This document shows positions 25,879 through 35,030 of a DNA stretch of 64,000 nt, one piece after another. A program made the position numbers and the translations under genes. The notes beneath the pieces were generated by a model. The model made no database searches and was not told the DNA's origin. It saw only the letters and a program-made list of their open reading frames with translations. Each line of letters starts with the position of its first letter. Position 1 is the first letter of the stretch. Source of the DNA: DASXRU01 sp034665305 (GTDB lineage: Bacteria > Acidobacteriota > Blastocatellia > Pyrinomonadales > Pyrinomonadaceae); contig JAXDFZ010000003.1 in NCBI GenBank assembly GCA_034665305.1, forward strand, positions 194,318-258,317, in the 5' to 3' direction.

Positions 25879-26715
25879 TTACCAGCGAGCACAATCAGTC
25901 GTGCGATACTTCGTGCTCCAACGGTGCGCGTGGCGGGGCCGGCCACTGGCCGCAATGGTGACTACCGGAAGCCGCGCCGCGTTTTCTACCGAGAAGTCAC
26001 CCGGCAGACAACCACAAGTATCGAGGGCAGTTCCCGTTTCTCGATCAAGGTCGAGTTGCGTCTCGATTTTTAATTGACTCCGCGACTCGCGTGAAAGCGG
26101 CCGGTCCAGTTGCAGGACCAGTTTGTCGCCGCGATTGGTAGCTGTGCCTCTGTAATTCGCTCCGCCGAGACTGAACCTCGCGTTAGCCGTGATGGCCCGT
26201 AGCGCGACCAATTTGCCATCCCTGATGGTCACCACTACCGAAACAGGCTGGGATGTAGTTTCGAAAGCAGCGCCGTCGAGGTCATCGCTGTTCACAATTT
26301 CTACCTGCAAGTCTTTTGCGAGCCGCTCAATCCGCTGTTGTGAAATCAGGCCGGCGGTTGAACGCAGCCGGGCCAGTTGTTTGAAGTTGCGTTGCCCGGC
26401 TATTTCGTCAAACCGTTTCTGGGCGGCATCCGAGGCGAGCGGCGATTGCGTGCCATCTGGAGCCAGCAACCTGACATCGTTTTCCGCGTAGCGAATGAGT
26501 TTGGTGTAAGGCCTGGGAGTGTTCGGCGTGACCATGAAATCGACGCAGTGCTCCAGCGGCACGCCCGCCGAAGCCATTTCCCCGCACATACAGGTTTGGC
26601 AAATCATTTTGACGCCGCCGACGGTAAACACCGCGAAGGCCTTCGTGCTACCGACAGCCGCTAACATTATCGTCAGCGCGAAGAGCGCCGATAGCAGATT
26701 CATTTTCCGTGACAT
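25879..26715 (-). CDS. Secreted cysteine-containing protein of unknown function
   Basis: A 278-residue protein with a signal peptide (about residues 5-27). Immediately after it comes a cysteine cluster, MICQTCMCGEMASAGVPLEHC, and near the end there is CGCLPGD. These could bind metal or form disulfides. The middle contains a helical region and a beta-rich domain with VVVTIRDGKLVALRAITAN. A strong AAGGAG ribosome site lies 7 bp before the ATG. No family is recognised. Confidence 0.68.
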   Translation of the reverse strand: MSRKMNLLSALFALTIMLAAVGSTKAFAVFTVGGVKMICQTCMCGEMASAGVPLEHCVDFMVTPNTPRPYTKLIRYAENDVRLLAPDGTQSPLASDAAQKRFDEIAGQRNFKQLARLRSTAGLISQQRIERLAKDLQVEIVNSDDLDGAAFETTSQPVSVVVTIRDGKLVALRAITANARFSLGGANYRGTATNRGDKLVLQLDRPLSRESRSQLKIETQLDLDRETGTALDTCGCLPGDFSVENAARLPVVTIAASGRPRHAHRWSTKYRTTDCARW

Positions 26716-26838
26716 TGTTTTTCTCCTTCAAGTTTTTTATGCTGCGAGCACCGAAAACCGGGGCTTTCAGAGATGTGTGAGTTTTGCCCGCAGAACGTAA
26801 CGAAGATTCTTTAGACTGAAGAGAAGATGCAACGTTGA

Positions 26839-27534
26839 ATGTGCGGCCGATTTACATTGCGAGCTATCGACAGGATCAAACTCCGCCTGAGCAACGCGCA
26901 ACAGCTCCCTTTGGATGCGTTTTCACCGCGCTACAACATTGCGCCCAGCCAGGATGTGCTGGCCGTTATTTCTCAGGAAGGAACGGCGACACCGGCGTGG
27001 ATGCGTTGGGGACTGATACCGTCGTGGAGCAATGAACCGAAGGGCTTCATCAATGCGCGCGCCGAAACGGTCGAGCGAAAGCCAAGTTTCAGTGAGTCGT
27101 TTGAACGGCGCCGGTGCTTGATTCCGGCGGATGGTTTCTATGAATGGCCGCGCCATAAGCTCACGCGGCAGCCTTATTATTTTCAACTGAGGGATGAAAC
27201 GCCGTTCGCCTTCGCGGGCCTGTGGGACCACTGGCAGCAGAATGGAGTTTCAATAAACTCGTGCGCGATTGTTACTACTGCAGCTAATGAATTGTTGGCG
27301 CCGATTCACGATCGCATGCCGGTGATCCTGACGGCGGAAGCGCAGGATGAATGGCTGCGCGCCCACGATGATCCAACTGAATTAAAGGGACTGTTGTCGC
27401 CATATCCCCCCGCGGAGATGAAAAGCCACCCGGTCAGCAGGCGGGTCAACTATCCCGACAACGATGATCAGGAGTTGGTGGAACCGGTAAAACTCATCGA
27501 GGAACCGCAGACGGGGATGCTCTTCGATCTATAG
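26839..27534 (+). CDS. SRAP-domain abasic-site shielding protein (HMCES/YedK family)
   Basis: The 231-residue protein begins MCGRFTLRA. Cys2, exposed after Met removal, forms the thiazolidine crosslink to abasic sites in single-stranded DNA in this family. Other active-site blocks are present: NARAETVERKPSF, DGFYEWPRH and HDRMPVIL. Length fits the family (about 220-235). The role is protection of abasic sites during replication. It is alone, with a repeat cluster immediately downstream. Confidence 0.95.
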   Translation: MCGRFTLRAIDRIKLRLSNAQQLPLDAFSPRYNIAPSQDVLAVISQEGTATPAWMRWGLIPSWSNEPKGFINARAETVERKPSFSESFERRRCLIPADGFYEWPRHKLTRQPYYFQLRDETPFAFAGLWDHWQQNGVSINSCAIVTTAANELLAPIHDRMPVILTAEAQDEWLRAHDDPTELKGLLSPYPPAEMKSHPVSRRVNYPDNDDQELVEPVKLIEEPQTGMLFDL

Positions 27535-27540
27535 CCAGGA

Positions 27541-27787
27541 AGAAGTTTCGGGTTTCGAGTTCGCTTTGGAGTCTCAGGTCTCAAATCTCAAGTCCCAACA
27601 CACGAACCCATTTAGAGTGCGCCGGCAGAGCGAAGCGGCGACGTCGCTTTGGGTTAGACCCGCAAGCTGAGACCTGAGTCCCGCGACCCGACGTGAGACT
27701 TGAGCGGTGAGATTTGAGACTTACCACTCTCCGAACTCGAAACTCGAAACTCGAAACTCGAAACCCGAAACCCGAAACTCGAAACTT
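27541..27787. repeat. 7-bp tandem repeat tracts flanking one family A palindrome, copy 2
   Basis: The left tract (GTTTCGA, CTCAGGT, CTCAAAT and CTCAAGT units, about 27545-27590) and the right tract (GAGACTT, GAGATTT, then six or seven ACTCGAA/ACCCGAA units, about 27690-27787) are roughly complementary. A single forward family A unit lies between them (27611-27653). The right tract stops one or two bases before the next gene's ATG, exactly as upstream of mutL. Confidence 0.85.
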
Positions 27788-27789
27788 CT

Positions 27790-28098
27790 ATGTACCTGAT
27801 CCAATTCCTACTGCCGCTTTCCGACAACGAGGGGAAAGCTTTCTCGCGCAGCGAGTTTGAAAACGTCCGCGCGGAACTGACTGAACAGTTCGGCGGCGTT
27901 ACTGCATTTTTGCAATCGCCTGCTCTGGGTCTTTGGAAAGACGAAAACGATCAGGTCAGCCGCGATGCCGTCGTGATGTTTGAAGTTATGGCGGAGGAAC
28001 TCGACAAAGCCTGGTGGAGCAATTACCAGCACACCCTCGAGCAAAGGTTTCGGCAGGAGGAATTGGTGGTGCGCGCGATTAGTGCAGAAAAGCTCTGA
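27790..28098 (+). CDS. Small conserved-looking hypothetical protein
   Basis: A 102-residue soluble protein starting MYLIQFLLPLSDNEGKAFS. It has an alpha/beta pattern: beta strand, helix FENVRAELTEQFGGVTAFL, strand AVVMFEVMAEELD, then helix. This looks like a ferredoxin-like fold of a small dimeric alpha/beta barrel type. It has no catalytic motif. Its ATG abuts a heptamer repeat tract, so no Shine-Dalgarno is present. Confidence 0.65.
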   Translation: MYLIQFLLPLSDNEGKAFSRSEFENVRAELTEQFGGVTAFLQSPALGLWKDENDQVSRDAVVMFEVMAEELDKAWWSNYQHTLEQRFRQEELVVRAISAEKL

Positions 28099-28113
28099 CG
28101 CGATCCGCGGGTC

Positions 28114-28617
28114 TTACGGCTTTGGTTGCGGGGGTGGATTTGCCGGCAGTGGCGGCTCAGCCGGCCAGCTACCTTCCTGCTTCATGCGGGTAATCACTCT
28201 GCGCGCCGCGTCCTCACCGTACTTGGCTCCCGCCGCCTGCGACGCGCTCATGATTTGGGGCAGCGTCGCAATCATTTTCTTTCCCAGTGGAGTTTCATAA
28301 AACGCACTCAACCCTGACAGTTCGTCGTCGCTGAAGAATGACGCATAAATCGGAATGATCACTTCTACAAACTTGTTGGGATCGACCTCTTTGGCCAGCT
28401 CATCCCAAAACCGCGGTGGCACCTCCGGTGACACCTTCCTCTGCGCTTCCAGTGCGGCGGAAAACTCGCGTGTGAAGGCCCCCATGGCGTCGGTTTGAAT
28501 CAGGATTTTCCGAATTTTATCTGCCTTAGTACTGATGGTGGCAGTTTGCGCCAACAAACCAGGTGCTCCGCAGAGCAGGACCAAGAGTGTTACGAAGCCC
28601 AGAATGGTTTTTCTCAT
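28114..28617 (-). CDS. DUF2059 family secreted protein
   Basis: A 167-residue protein with a signal peptide (MRKTILGFVTLLVLLCGAPG, cleaved near LLAQ). The DUF2059 core is VIIPIYASFFSDDELSGLSAFYETPLGKKM, followed by a proline-rich tail. The start at 28617 has AGGAG 8 bp upstream. The family is widespread in periplasms and has no settled function. Confidence 0.85.
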   Translation of the reverse strand: MRKTILGFVTLLVLLCGAPGLLAQTATISTKADKIRKILIQTDAMGAFTREFSAALEAQRKVSPEVPPRFWDELAKEVDPNKFVEVIIPIYASFFSDDELSGLSAFYETPLGKKMIATLPQIMSASQAAGAKYGEDAARRVITRMKQEGSWPAEPPLPANPPPQPKP

Positions 28618-28680
28618 CGAATTGCTCCTCGTTCGCAAACCTGGAGATTCAACTGAAACTAAATTCCAAAATTCAACTGT

Positions 28681-29949
28681 TTACCTGTAACTCAGTCGCG
28701 CCCCGATGTAATCGAAAATCTTGTCGGGCATCTTCATCTGTTCCCAGGCGCCGTACCCGGCAGTGATCGCCAGCGGCCAAAGTACCACCATACTCACGGC
28801 GCCCACCGCCGCTTTGTCCAGCCATTTACCGGCGCCAATCTCCACAGTCAATGTATCGCCTGCTTGATGGAACAGGATGTTCAGGGAAGTCGCCATGCCT
28901 ACCCAATCGCGCCAGCCGCCGCGTTTCTTAATTTGCAATAGCAGGCTCTGGGCTTCAGTTTCCATTTGCTGCGAGTCAAAGCCCTGCGCATTCAACCAGG
29001 CTTTGACGTCGGTTATCAGGCGAGAGGCATCGCAGTCCGGACAGGTATAAGTGCGAGTTTCCGATCGTTCCACCTTCGGCGCCGGCGTGTTGATGGGCAT
29101 GGGTGCGAGCGCCGAGGAATTCTCTTCGAGCGGTTTACCGCAGCTTCCACAGAATCGCGTTCCCGGCTGCAGTGGCGCCTGGCATCTTGAACAGATCCCA
29201 GGGTTAGCGGGCGACCGAAACTCTTCGGTGAAATTGTGCGGCGCCGGTGGTTTGGACGGAGGCGGTGGATGGCCTTCGTTGCGCTTTGTTTGCTCCCGCT
29301 CGTCCAGATTCTTTAACGCCTCATCAATCTTCAAATCAATCTTGGCCAGCAGATCGTCACGCCGCTTCAAGCGCAGCAGCAGATCGCGCAGTTCGATTGC
29401 CGAACGCCCTTGGCGCACTCCCTCTTCCAACTCGAAGATGAGAGTGATCTGATCCTGAGAACTCAAAGGCTCGTGCGATTCGATGCGGTCCTTCAACGTA
29501 CTGAGATAGGAAATCGGAACGCGCGGCGGATCGGGCAAGGGCTCGGGCAGCGCCGGAGTCGGCGGCGTAGTATTAATTGACTTGAGCAGGGCAAAAGCTG
29601 CGTCCTTATCGCGGCGCCGGTAATCCGTCACCTGAATCTCGTTCAGCGGCGCTGACAGCAGGTTAATGTTAATGCCTTCGGCAACGAGGACGGGGAGGAT
29701 GGGCTTGCCGAGTTTCATGACATAACCCAGCTCGCTCTTGCAGGCTTCTGAATCCCACGACTCGGGCGAAAGCGCGAACACAAAAATGTCGCACTCGCGA
29801 ATGTTGGCGAGGATGTTGTCCCACCAGCGCTGCCCGCCGGTGAGAGTTTGATCGTGCCAGGTGTCGATGCCGACGGCTTGCATGTCTGCGATGAGTTGGG
29901 TAACAGCCTCCAGGTTCTGCCGGCTGTAGCTGACAAACACTCGTCTCAT
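28681..29949 (-). CDS. TIR-domain protein with zinc ribbon and C-terminal membrane segment
   Basis: A 422-residue protein. The TIR domain (1-135) starts RRVFVSYSRQN and has the catalytic-type glutamate E73 in SEACKSELGY, so NAD hydrolase activity is possible. Next come a Pro-rich linker and a charged helical region (about 160-225). A zinc ribbon follows at about 250-275 (CSRCQAPL, then CGSCGKPL), then a second CPDC pair, and a hydrophobic segment near 380-405. A strong AGGAGG site lies 8 bp before the ATG. TIR plus zinc ribbon plus membrane anchor suggests a membrane-bound sensor-effector, perhaps in defence or signalling. That role is inferred. Confidence 0.82.
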   Translation of the reverse strand: MRRVFVSYSRQNLEAVTQLIADMQAVGIDTWHDQTLTGGQRWWDNILANIRECDIFVFALSPESWDSEACKSELGYVMKLGKPILPVLVAEGININLLSAPLNEIQVTDYRRRDKDAAFALLKSINTTPPTPALPEPLPDPPRVPISYLSTLKDRIESHEPLSSQDQITLIFELEEGVRQGRSAIELRDLLLRLKRRDDLLAKIDLKIDEALKNLDEREQTKRNEGHPPPPSKPPAPHNFTEEFRSPANPGICSRCQAPLQPGTRFCGSCGKPLEENSSALAPMPINTPAPKVERSETRTYTCPDCDASRLITDVKAWLNAQGFDSQQMETEAQSLLLQIKKRGGWRDWVGMATSLNILFHQAGDTLTVEIGAGKWLDKAAVGAVSMVVLWPLAITAGYGAWEQMKMPDKIFDYIGARLSYR

Positions 29950-30204
29950 TTAGAGCACTCCTCCTATCAGGTGAAACAGGTGGTTTGGCGGTTGAGGCGC
30001 CTGAAATGTGTCCGGCCCCGAAAATCAAATCTTAACCGGTCCCGGGTGCGTCGCGGAGTATACACGAAACAGATTAGCGCTGGGAGAGGGTGCCTAGGGG
30101 TCGGCGCAGCCGGCGCCGGCGAATGCCAGACTTAGATAGTTGAGGGTACTGCGCGTCACAGCAGCGGCCATCTTTGTTTAGTTTTAACCTGACTTAAGGC
30201 GACT

Positions 30205-31104
30205 TCAATTTGCTGATAGCTGCTTTGATCCAGCTATCGCCCACGTTGATCCGCCATCTTTAGTCAGGTAGTTTCGGCCATCGCTGCTCACGGCCCACAC
30301 AGTCTTCCCGTCATTCGAGACCAACCCGATGAAGGAGCTGCCTTCGATCTCCTTTACTGTCCAGGTCTTGCCTCCATCAACGGTTCTGCAAACACCACCA
30401 CTTCCGACGACCCAGCCTCGACTTTCGTCAACGAACCGCAAAGCCACAAAGTCTGTCGGTTTAGCAAAAGGGTCTCTGGAAAAAAGAATAAGGCTCGCCT
30501 GCTGTTCCCCCCATGACTGACCGCCGTCTACAGTGTGCGCAATAGATCCATTCTGGCCAACTGCCCAGCCCGTTGCGTCATTTACAAACTCGACTGCGAA
30601 TAGGCTGGCTGTCAATCCTGACTGCAGTTTCTTCCAGCTCTGTCCCCCATTTTGTGTTGTTAAGATGGTCGCGCTATCCCCCACAGCCCAACAACGGTTC
30701 TCGCTGCGACAAGTAATTGCATTTAGCGTCTCATCGGTTGAACTTATCTGGCGCTCCCAATGGATTCCGCCATCTGCCGTGTGCATGATGATGCCTTCAT
30801 TGCCAACCACCCATCCGAAGTTGGCATTCACGAAAAAAACTCCATTCAGATACCGAGCGGAAACACGCATTTTCTTTGTCTTACCATCCGCTGAAATTTT
30901 TGCAACGCCGCCGCCGCCTCCCACAATCCACAATTCACCTGATTTGGTTTTACAGACCTTGGTGAATGAATAAGGACCAGGAATTCCTGAAAGCCGAATT
31001 GGGTTTGCGAAGTCGTCTGGCGCTGCCTGGGCCAGCAGCCCGCCCATGTACATTAGGACAGTTAAGATTCCCATTCCGAAGATTGAGCGTCCGGGCTTTA
31101 GCAT
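30205..31104 (-). CDS. Secreted Ycf48/BNR-repeat beta-propeller protein
   Basis: A 299-residue protein with a signal peptide, then six or seven BNR-like blades. The recurring unit is GWVVGNEGIIMHTADGGIHW, seen again as CWAVGDSATILTTQNGG, GWAVGQNGSIAHTVDGG and GWVVGSGGVCRTVDGG. The fold matches the photosystem II assembly factor Ycf48/Hcf136 family, which in non-phototrophs is a general secreted propeller. A GAGG site lies 8 bp before the ATG. A stray piece of a similar blade appears at about 33555-33590. Confidence 0.85.
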   Translation of the reverse strand: MLKPGRSIFGMGILTVLMYMGGLLAQAAPDDFANPIRLSGIPGPYSFTKVCKTKSGELWIVGGGGGVAKISADGKTKKMRVSARYLNGVFFVNANFGWVVGNEGIIMHTADGGIHWERQISSTDETLNAITCRSENRCWAVGDSATILTTQNGGQSWKKLQSGLTASLFAVEFVNDATGWAVGQNGSIAHTVDGGQSWGEQQASLILFSRDPFAKPTDFVALRFVDESRGWVVGSGGVCRTVDGGKTWTVKEIEGSSFIGLVSNDGKTVWAVSSDGRNYLTKDGGSTWAIAGSKQLSAN

Positions 31105-31201
31105 TTCTAAATCCTCATATGCATTTTAATCCGCCTGCATGAGCGATGATCGTTAAGCGAGCAGCGAAAATCGGCGCCGCGATACTTCCAGGAGGAAACC
31201 G

Positions 31202-31961
31202 CTAATCAAAACGGTAAACAATAATCCCGACTATCTGAACCGGTTTGCCAGAGACGGTTGTCGGTTGGAACACCGATCGCCCCGCCGCCGCTCCTGCAGC
31301 CTTGGCCAGTTCCGGCCGACCGCAAAGGATTTGCACTTTGATTACTTACGGTTTCCGCGATCGTTACTTTGACGACTACTGCTCCTCCGGTCCGCCAGAG
31401 CATTGCCTGCTTGGGATACTGAGGAGTGGCGAGTTTGAGAGCCCTGCCTTCCAGGTCGCGGTCGCCGTGGTCGAATCCGTTATAGAGCTTAAATAACCGG
31501 TCGCTGAAAGCTTTGTTATTTCTAGCTCTATCCTCACCTGCCGTAGCGCAACTGTAGCGCTCGAGGGTGTCTATCAAATCGTTGCTCTCGGCACTCTTCT
31601 CAAAAATAGCGATCGCTTTTTCAAAGTAAACCTTCGCCTCTTCTTTCTTTCGTTTTGCGAGAAAGAGCTCCGCCAGATTCACCAGGGCGTGACCGGTTAA
31701 AAAATGCTCGGCGCCTACCGTTCGTTGTCTCAGCTCCAGCAGTCGTTCCGCCAGCGGTAGGGCCTGATCGTACTTTCCCTCCTGGTAGAGTTTTACAACT
31801 TGCGAGGCCAGTTGCTCGGCCTCAGCGATCTCTGCCGCTTGAGCAGCCGGTACACCGTTTTGGTTTTGCACCCGGGCCGGGACGATGTGGCCCTCGCTGC
31901 TGGTTTGGACCAGCAGCAGGAAGCCTAATGCGGAGACTAGCCACACAGGGTGGTTTCTCAT
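31202..31961 (-). pseudogene. Secreted TPR protein with TonB C-terminal domain, frameshifted
   Basis: A signal peptide and TPR-like helices (about residues 45-130) lead into a TonB-C domain that begins LATPQYPKQAMLWRTGGAVV and runs to KVTIAE. At about 31343-31353 the frame breaks. The continuation lies in another frame: VIKVQILCGRPELAKAA, then FQPTTVSGKPVQIVGII, then VYRF and a stop at 31202-31204. Two bases appear missing in ACCGTAAGTA (TGKV expected). It is either a pseudogene or a sequencing error. The in-frame reading ends in unrelated residues at 31206. Intact, it would be a periplasmic TonB-like energy transducer. Confidence 0.75.
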
Positions 31962-32135
31962 GGGCTCTCTCTTAACATAAACCCGGAGACGCGACTAGGG
32001 CGCACCTTGTGTCCCTATTAATGCGGCAGTATATTTTGGCGACTATTTGTTGTAACGCCTTCTCACAAGGCTCCCTTGACCTGACGGTGGCCCCACAGAA
32101 ATTCCGGGCCGCCGCACAATGCCAGCGAGGTACTG

Positions 32136-32987
32136 ATGGAAACATCACAACCCGACATATTCATTTCGCACGCCAGCGCCGATAAGGATCAATATATTCA
32201 TCCGCTGGCTGAGGCCCTCAAAGCTCGCGGCGTAACCTTCTGGATCGATAACGCCGAAATCGGGTGGGCCGAAAATTGGGTGGAGCAGATTAACGAGGGT
32301 TTGCGGACGACGAAGTTCGCTCTCCTTTGTCTGTCGCACAACTTCCTGCTCAGGCCCTGGCCCGAAGCGGAGCTGTAGTCAGTGCTGGCAACGCAAACCT
32401 CCTCAGGCGTAAAAAGAGTTCTGCCTTTGATTCTGAACTCCAGGGACGAAGTGTTGGCACGCTATCCTGTGTTGGCGGGATTGATCTTTCGTGAGTTCAC
32501 TGACGGCCCCGCAAAAATCGCCGACGAATTAGCGCGTTTGCTGGAGACGAACGAAAAAAGCAGCGATGAAATCAGCGTCACGGTTGAAAGCGTTCATACC
32601 GGCAAGGTCTGCCACTTGAGGGTCCCCGCAAGAGCCAGCGTTGCTTACCTCTCGAAACTGGCCCAACCCTGCCTGGGAGTTACAGAGAATATCCCGCTCG
32701 CCGCGCTTACGCTGCCCCTCCTCAGGTGGGTGCTGATAGATGTGAAAGCAGAAGATGAATGGCTCAACCTACCGGCGGAAAAACAAATCCACATACACGC
32801 AATGGTGGCTGCGGGGGATGATTTCAAGATTGCATATAAGAGCGTGGATCGCCTGAACGAAATAGGAGTGGCCGACGGGACCGTCTTTCACTTGTACGCC
32901 ATTCAAGACATATTCAAGGGCGCCGCCGTAAAAAGCGATCTCCCACCTTCCCGTTTCAACTCTCCGGGAGACGACTTCAGCTTGTAG
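32136..32987 (+). pseudogene. TIR protein with C-terminal ubiquitin-like domain, interrupted by an in-frame amber codon
   Basis: One reading frame is split by a single TAG at 32376-32378. The first 80 residues are a TIR domain (DIFISHASADKDQYIHPLAE, with E79 in WPEAEL at the catalytic position). The domain continues directly after the stop (SVLATQTSSGVKRVLPLIL). A C-terminal part with SVTVESVHTGKVCHLRVPA and IGVADGTVFHLYAI resembles a ubiquitin-like beta-grasp fold (inference). CAG to TAG would explain the stop. GAGG lies 5 bp before the ATG. It could be a recent pseudogene, a sequencing error, or two pieces made separately. Confidence 0.7.
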
Positions 32988-33153
32988 TTGGCACTTACCG
33001 CCTCAGCACCTACCGCATGCATGATTAGGATTGGTCTTTTTTTGCGTCGATGGTTGAGGTAGTTGAAAAACGGCATCGCTAGTTCCGATCAGCTCAGCGC
33101 TTGTTGCGGATAGAATTCAGGCTAGGGAATGCAATCACGTTTGCAGATAAAAC

Positions 33154-33558
33154 CTATGGCATCTTAGTTAAGTCAATATAGGTTTCACCCGTTGGTTTAC
33201 CACGTTCGGTGGAAAAACTTATGCCTTCTTTGCCGCTCACGCGGTCAATTTCATAGAATCCCCGCAGTCCCGGTGGCGGTTCCCGTCTTAATAGGTCATA
33301 GACAATATCGTGATCCTTTGCCGTCTTGTATTCGTCGCAGATCACGACACTTACTAGCTTTTCACGGCGAAAGTCCTTATTCAACCGGCGGGCGAGGGCT
33401 ATCATCTCATCACGATTGAAATGTTTTGCTTCTACACTGATATGTGCGACGAACATTGAAGGTTCAGCTTCAAGCCGGTTTCGATAGGCGACTCGGTATT
33501 TGGGCGGCTGACGGTTAAGGGGCTGTTGGCCTACTGTTGCGGTAAAGCCATCAATCAC
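33154..33558 (-). CDS. Hypothetical protein, possibly 5'-truncated
   Basis: A GTG-initiated frame of 134 residues. The middle (MFVAHISVEAKHFNRDEMIALAR, then LVSVVICDEYKTAKD) looks like a folded alpha/beta domain of unknown family. In frame upstream, to a stop at 33613-33615, the codons read SIFSTKDGGSTWVIDGF. The core of this is the last blade motif of a Ycf48-like propeller, as in the gene at 30205-31104 (TKDGGSTWAI). No start codon or ribosome site precedes it, so the gene may be the remnant of a larger fusion. Confidence 0.5.
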   Translation of the reverse strand: MIDGFTATVGQQPLNRQPPKYRVAYRNRLEAEPSMFVAHISVEAKHFNRDEMIALARRLNKDFRREKLVSVVICDEYKTAKDHDIVYDLLRREPPPGLRGFYEIDRVSGKEGISFSTERGKPTGETYIDLTKMP

Positions 33559-33676
33559 CCACGTCGATCCGCCATCCTTCGTCGAGAATATGGACCAGCT
33601 CGTGAAGCACAGTTAGCTCGGGGAGGTGAAGCAAAGCCTGGCAGGACTGGCGCCCAAGCCCGACACCATGCCCAGC

Positions 33677-34483
33677 CTACTTCCGGCCAAAGTCAAAAAG
33701 TGACCTAAGCTTTGATGCGGGCGGGTTGCTCGCGCGTTCATAAAACGGTTTCGTCTCTTCGATAAAGTATTGCGCTATTCCGGGCTCGCCGCGCCTCACT
33801 CTAATCAGATCGATTGGCTCGCCTCTGGTTGAAGATTCGGCGGCCACGATGCCGGCCTCGCGAACGGCGGTTTCATAACCGCCGTCAGCTTCAATGCCTA
33901 CGATCAAGTGCGGCTTTTCATCGACGGTAGCATCGAACATCAGCGCCGGGTAAGCGGCGCGCACATTCTGATGCGCCGAGAAGAGTTTGCTTAGCGAGGT
34001 GACCATGGCGTGCGGATAGTCTGCCGGCTGGCCCAGCTGAACCGTGGTGGCGGTCTGCACGACCCTTTGCTCGGGCAACTGATTTACGCCTTCGGCTAAG
34101 AGCGCCTCAACTTCCTGCGGCGTAAACTCCTTGCCATAAGCGGAAGCCGGATTGAGCACCAGTTGCGCGCCGCGAGTCATTTCCAAAAACGTCCTGGCCG
34201 GGAGCGCGATGTAAGGGGCGTCATCCTGGATGGCGAGCTGCAGCGCCTGAAGAGACGTGAAGAAGGGAATCGCCGTCGACCCATCTGGCTTCTCCCAATG
34301 CTGGATTTCAATTTTGGTGTCCGCCGCCAGTGTCACCGCCCCTTCACCTTCGCCTAACTGGCCGGAAGACCCCAGGACAAAGATGTTGGATTCCAGCAGC
34401 AGCCGGTAAACTTCCGGCCGATTGGCCGGCTCCGCCGCTGCCAACTCCAATGCGGTTTCCGGAACGTTTTCCTCGGTTTGCAT
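33677..34483 (-). CDS. SseB-like protein
   Basis: About 268 residues with the two-part SseB layout. The N-terminal SseB domain contains STAIPFFTSLQALQLAIQ, PARTFLEMTRGAQLVLNPAS and YGKEFTPQEVEALL. A C-terminal domain around PALMFDATVDEKPHLIVGIE follows. E. coli SseB is linked to serine sensitivity; the mechanism is unknown. The ATG at 34483 was chosen; a TTG nine codons upstream is possible, and neither has a good ribosome site. SseB-like domains are also known beside type VI and RHS-type effectors, which is of interest given the giant toxin gene upstream. Confidence 0.85.
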   Translation of the reverse strand: MQTEENVPETALELAAAEPANRPEVYRLLLESNIFVLGSSGQLGEGEGAVTLAADTKIEIQHWEKPDGSTAIPFFTSLQALQLAIQDDAPYIALPARTFLEMTRGAQLVLNPASAYGKEFTPQEVEALLAEGVNQLPEQRVVQTATTVQLGQPADYPHAMVTSLSKLFSAHQNVRAAYPALMFDATVDEKPHLIVGIEADGGYETAVREAGIVAAESSTRGEPIDLIRVRRGEPGIAQYFIEETKPFYERASNPPASKLRSLFDFGRK

Positions 34484-34553
34484 GAGGGTTGTTAAATAAA
34501 GGGCGGACAATCCTAGGATGATTCCTGGAAGTGCCTCCTGTCACCAAGATGAC

Positions 34554-35030
34554 CTAGATAAGTTGTTTCGTCCGCAATCCAGCTTCGATTAGATTCCGCT
34601 TTTCCGGCGCGGTCATATTGAGCCATCTTGCGTGCGTGATGACTGGTATGAAGAAAGTCTTGACTTGGGATGGCTTAGCCTCATGATAATCAACGTCTTG
34701 TGTTTGGCAAACGGGACATACAATACCCATGGAGGCATCGAGCTCTTGGTTCTCCAACGGGTCACATGTCAAACCGAAAACTCTGTCAAACCGTTCAGCT
34801 TGTTCGATCTCGTCGATCCGGCCCTGATAAATATCGCCTAAGATCGTTCTGATTTCTTTTACGACCTCATCTTTAATGGTTAGCAGAGCACAGCTTTGTC
34901 CGTCGGTCGTCCGAATTAACCGCTCCCCATATTGAAAGTCTGAGAAGTCGTAAAACTCAAAGGCATGACCCACAGGACGACAATGCGCCGAAAATACAAC
35001 TAGCTTTCTCTCAGCTGTTAGGTAATTCAT
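34554..35030 (-). CDS. Candidate immunity protein of the giant RHS toxin
   Basis: A 158-residue soluble protein. Its ATG overlaps the stop of the giant RHS gene (ATGA, 35027-35030), so the two are translationally coupled. This is the standard arrangement of a polymorphic toxin and its immunity gene. The N-terminal half has FSAHCRPVGHAFEFYDFSDF. The C-terminal half has a CPVC pair followed by a DYHEAKP loop that could bind zinc. I recognise no named immunity family. The function is inferred from position only. Confidence 0.6.
   Translation of the reverse strand: MNYLTAERKLVVFSAHCRPVGHAFEFYDFSDFQYGERLIRTTDGQSCALLTIKDEVVKEIRTILGDIYQGRIDEIEQAERFDRVFGLTCDPLENQELDASMGIVCPVCQTQDVDYHEAKPSQVKTFFIPVITHARWLNMTAPEKRNLIEAGLRTKQLI

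Noticed and set aside
25740..25955. N-terminal extension of the secreted gene ending at 24693
   Set aside because: It passes through a degenerate family A repeat; GAGGT and a signal peptide mark the GTG at 25739 as the start.
32376..32378. TAG as a recoded (pyrrolysine) or readthrough codon
   Set aside because: No pyrrolysine genes or context support it; a simple CAG to TAG change is the easier explanation.
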